This document shows, piece by piece, positions 33,201 through 33,684 of a DNA stretch of 33,684 nt; positions within the stretch are counted from its first letter, which is position 1, and each line of letters begins with the position of its first letter. A program made the translations under genes and the position numbers. The notes under the pieces were generated by a model. The model did not search any database. It saw only the letters and a program-made list of their open reading frames with translations, and had not been told where the DNA came from. Where the stretch lies: positions 1 through 33,684 of the forward strand of contig NZ_MVHG01000054.1 of the NCBI RefSeq assembly GCF_002086125.1. The letters are read 5' to 3'. The stretch comes from Mycobacterium arosiense ATCC BAA-1401 = DSM 45069. Lineage in GTDB: Bacteria > Actinomycetota > Actinomycetes > Mycobacteriales > Mycobacteriaceae.

Positions 33201-33684
33201 GAGGTGCCGCCGAAGGTGACCGCTACCGCCTCGGGGGTGCGGGCCAGCTGCTCGGCGAACGACTCGGGAATCGACACGGCTGGGGGCGTGGGCCGGGCCA
33301 GCACCGCGTGGTGACCGATGTCGTCCAGGCGTGCGCGCTCACCCTCGTCCAGCAAGTCCACCGCCGACAACCGTCGCGTGGGGTCGGCGGTCATCGCCAC
33401 CAACACCCGTTTGAATCGCTCGGTAATGGTGTCGATGGTCGCCGAATCGAACAGGTTGGTGTCGTACTCGAGACGAAGGCCCAGCTCCCGCCCAGGGGTG
33501 GCTTGCACCGTCAACGGGTAGTGGTTGGATTCCCGGCCGGCGAACTCGGTGATGGTCAGCTTGCGCTCGCTGGCCAAAGCCGCGGTGTCGACCGGATAGT
33601 TCTCCAGCACGAATAGGGTGTCGAAGAGTTGGTCGTGGCCGGTGATTCGGTGGATGTCGTTGAGTGCGAGGTGTTGGTGGTCCA
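30230..33684 (-). CDS. Non-ribosomal peptide synthetase, C-terminal module with reductase (5' end outside window)
   Basis: The frame is open to the right edge, so only the last 1150 or so residues are visible. Order: the end of a condensation domain ('HRITGHDQLFDTLFVLENYP'); an adenylation domain (about 115-590 from the Met codon at 33610) with 'YFMYTSGTTGAPKGVAI' and 'AYGPTETTIY'; a carrier domain with phosphopantetheine Ser635 in 'LGGDSISAMR'; and a terminal reductase (about 720-1126) with TGATGFLG, YxxxK in 'GNGYANSKWAGE' and the ending 'YVTDLQLLGLL'. The reductase resembles carboxylic acid reductases and the alaninol-forming glycopeptidolipid NRPS; it releases an aldehyde or alcohol. By eye the specificity code reads DVWSVAAIYK, which I cannot assign. 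Confidence 0.93.
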   Translation of the reverse strand, partial: DHQHLALNDIHRITGHDQLFDTLFVLENYPVDTAALASERKLTITEFAGRESNHYPLTVQATPGRELGLRLEYDTNLFDSATIDTITERFKRVLVAMTADPTRRLSAVDLLDEGERARLDDIGHHAVLARPTPPAVSIPESFAEQLARTPEAVAVTFGGTSMTYHELDDAATRLAHLLAAHGVVPGQCVALLLSRSADAVVAILAVFKAGATYLPIDPALPAARIEFMIGDAQPIVAITTAKLAGRLDGTDLPIIDVENLPLDIDPATRLVAATPDDIAYFMYTSGTTGAPKGVAITQHNLTQLLKSLDTWLTPEQVWSQWHSLAFDVSAWEMWGALLRGGRLVVVPESVGRSPEDLHALLVDEKVSMLIQTPSAAGMLSSQGLDSVTLVAASEVCPPELVDRWAPERVMVHAYGPTETTIYTSLSAPLKPGSGSPPIGSPVAGAAFFVLDGWLRPVPGGVVGELYVAGVGVGVGYWRRPGLTASRFVASPFGAPGTRMYRTGDLVRWRTDGQLQFVGRADEQVKIRGYRVELGEIQAALSALDGVDQAAVIAREDRPGDKRLVGYITGTADPAEARAALAERLPTYMVPAAVVVIEALPLTTNGKLDTRALPAPDYTAGQYRAPATATEEILAGIYAHVLGLDRVGVDDSFFDLGGDSISAMRLVAAINGRLDTRLGVLALFDAPSVRRLSRQLSTHDYSSNGPSFASVHGRNATEVRAADLTLDKFIDAATLTAAPTLPRPGAEVRTVLLTGATGFLGRYLALEWLQRMQLVDGTLICLVRGENNDEARVRLVKTFDSGDRVLLRHFQELSAGHLEVIAGDKSQPNLGLEQQTWQRLADTVDLIVDPAALVNAVFPYSELFVPNVVGTAELIRLALTTKLKPYSYVSTADVRTQIDSSAFTEDADIRDISPTRTVDDSYGNGYANSKWAGEVLLREANDLCGLPVAVFRCDVILADATYAGQLNLSDTVTRMVLSLVAAGIAPGSFFQLDGGGNRQRAHFDGLPVDFIAEAIATLGAQVGDGFETYHVMNPHDDGIGPDEYVDWLIDAGYPIQRVGDFGEWLQRFETALGALPNWQREHSMLQMLLLRNSQPVEPPEPTLGSFAPADRFRAAVQEARIGPDKDNPDIPHISAPNIIKYVTDLQLLGLL

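Noticed and set aside
32717..33616. 299-codon plus-strand frame opposite the NRPS
   Set aside because: Antisense to clear adenylation/condensation domain sequence; the composition is Arg/Gly/His-rich with no motifs.
1..33684. CRISPR array or insertion sequence
   Set aside because: No regularly spaced repeats, no transposase-like protein and no terminal inverted repeats with target duplications were found by eye.

Overview
The window looks like chromosome of a slow-growing, non-tuberculous Mycobacterium. It is GC-rich with many GTG starts. A central block (about 10.7-24.3 kb) carries genes in the order I recall from the M. tuberculosis Rv3718c-Rv3725 neighbourhood, read in the opposite direction: an epimerase (Rv3725-like), a cutinase (cut5-like), lucA (Rv3723), tRNA-Ser, the SRP RNA, aspC (Rv3722c), dnaX (Rv3721c), a CFA-type methyltransferase (Rv3720), its FAD partner (Rv3719) and an SRPBCC protein (Rv3718c). 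This synteny is from memory, not from a search.

Left accessory region (1-2.4 kb): two phage head-tail connector genes (the first cut by the window edge) stop abruptly with no tail genes. They face three small minus-strand genes (131-aa, 71-aa secreted and 39-aa membrane proteins) across strong hairpins. A tiny lipoprotein gene, broken by a 10-bp tandem duplication, lies next to them.

Metabolic region (2.4-10.7 kb): a secreted GH172/DUF2961 glycosidase, a candidate D-arabinofuranosidase; a rhomboid-like membrane protein; a three-gene operon (hotdog thioesterase, SDR, isochorismatase-fold hydrolase) divergent from a TetR gene, with two operator-like palindromes between them; then a cytochrome P450 convergent with a second TetR gene. 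A GCGATCGC-centred palindrome occurs upstream of both the P450 and that TetR. A PPOX/F420-type flavin protein follows.

Core block (10.7-24.3 kb): the conserved genes above, interrupted by a DapB-like dehydrogenase, a frameshifted hypothetical gene, a ParB-like protein and a crotonase. The CFA-type methyltransferase and FAD oxidoreductase overlap by ATGA, an arrangement analogous to the tuberculostearic acid enzymes.

Right accessory region (24.3-33.7 kb): I expect ami1/Rv3717 to follow the SRPBCC gene, but instead there is a methyltransferase, 1.1 kb without a convincing gene, and then the most interesting locus. On the plus strand it has an ArgG-like ligase with altered ATP- and aspartate-binding residues and a complete cobalt-type nitrile hydratase (alpha, beta, activator). 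Converging on it from the minus strand are the end of an NRPS with a terminal CAR-type reductase and a methyltransferase. The two convoys meet at one shared TTAA. I recognise no described pathway with this composition. The NRPS runs off the right edge, so the cluster is only partly visible.
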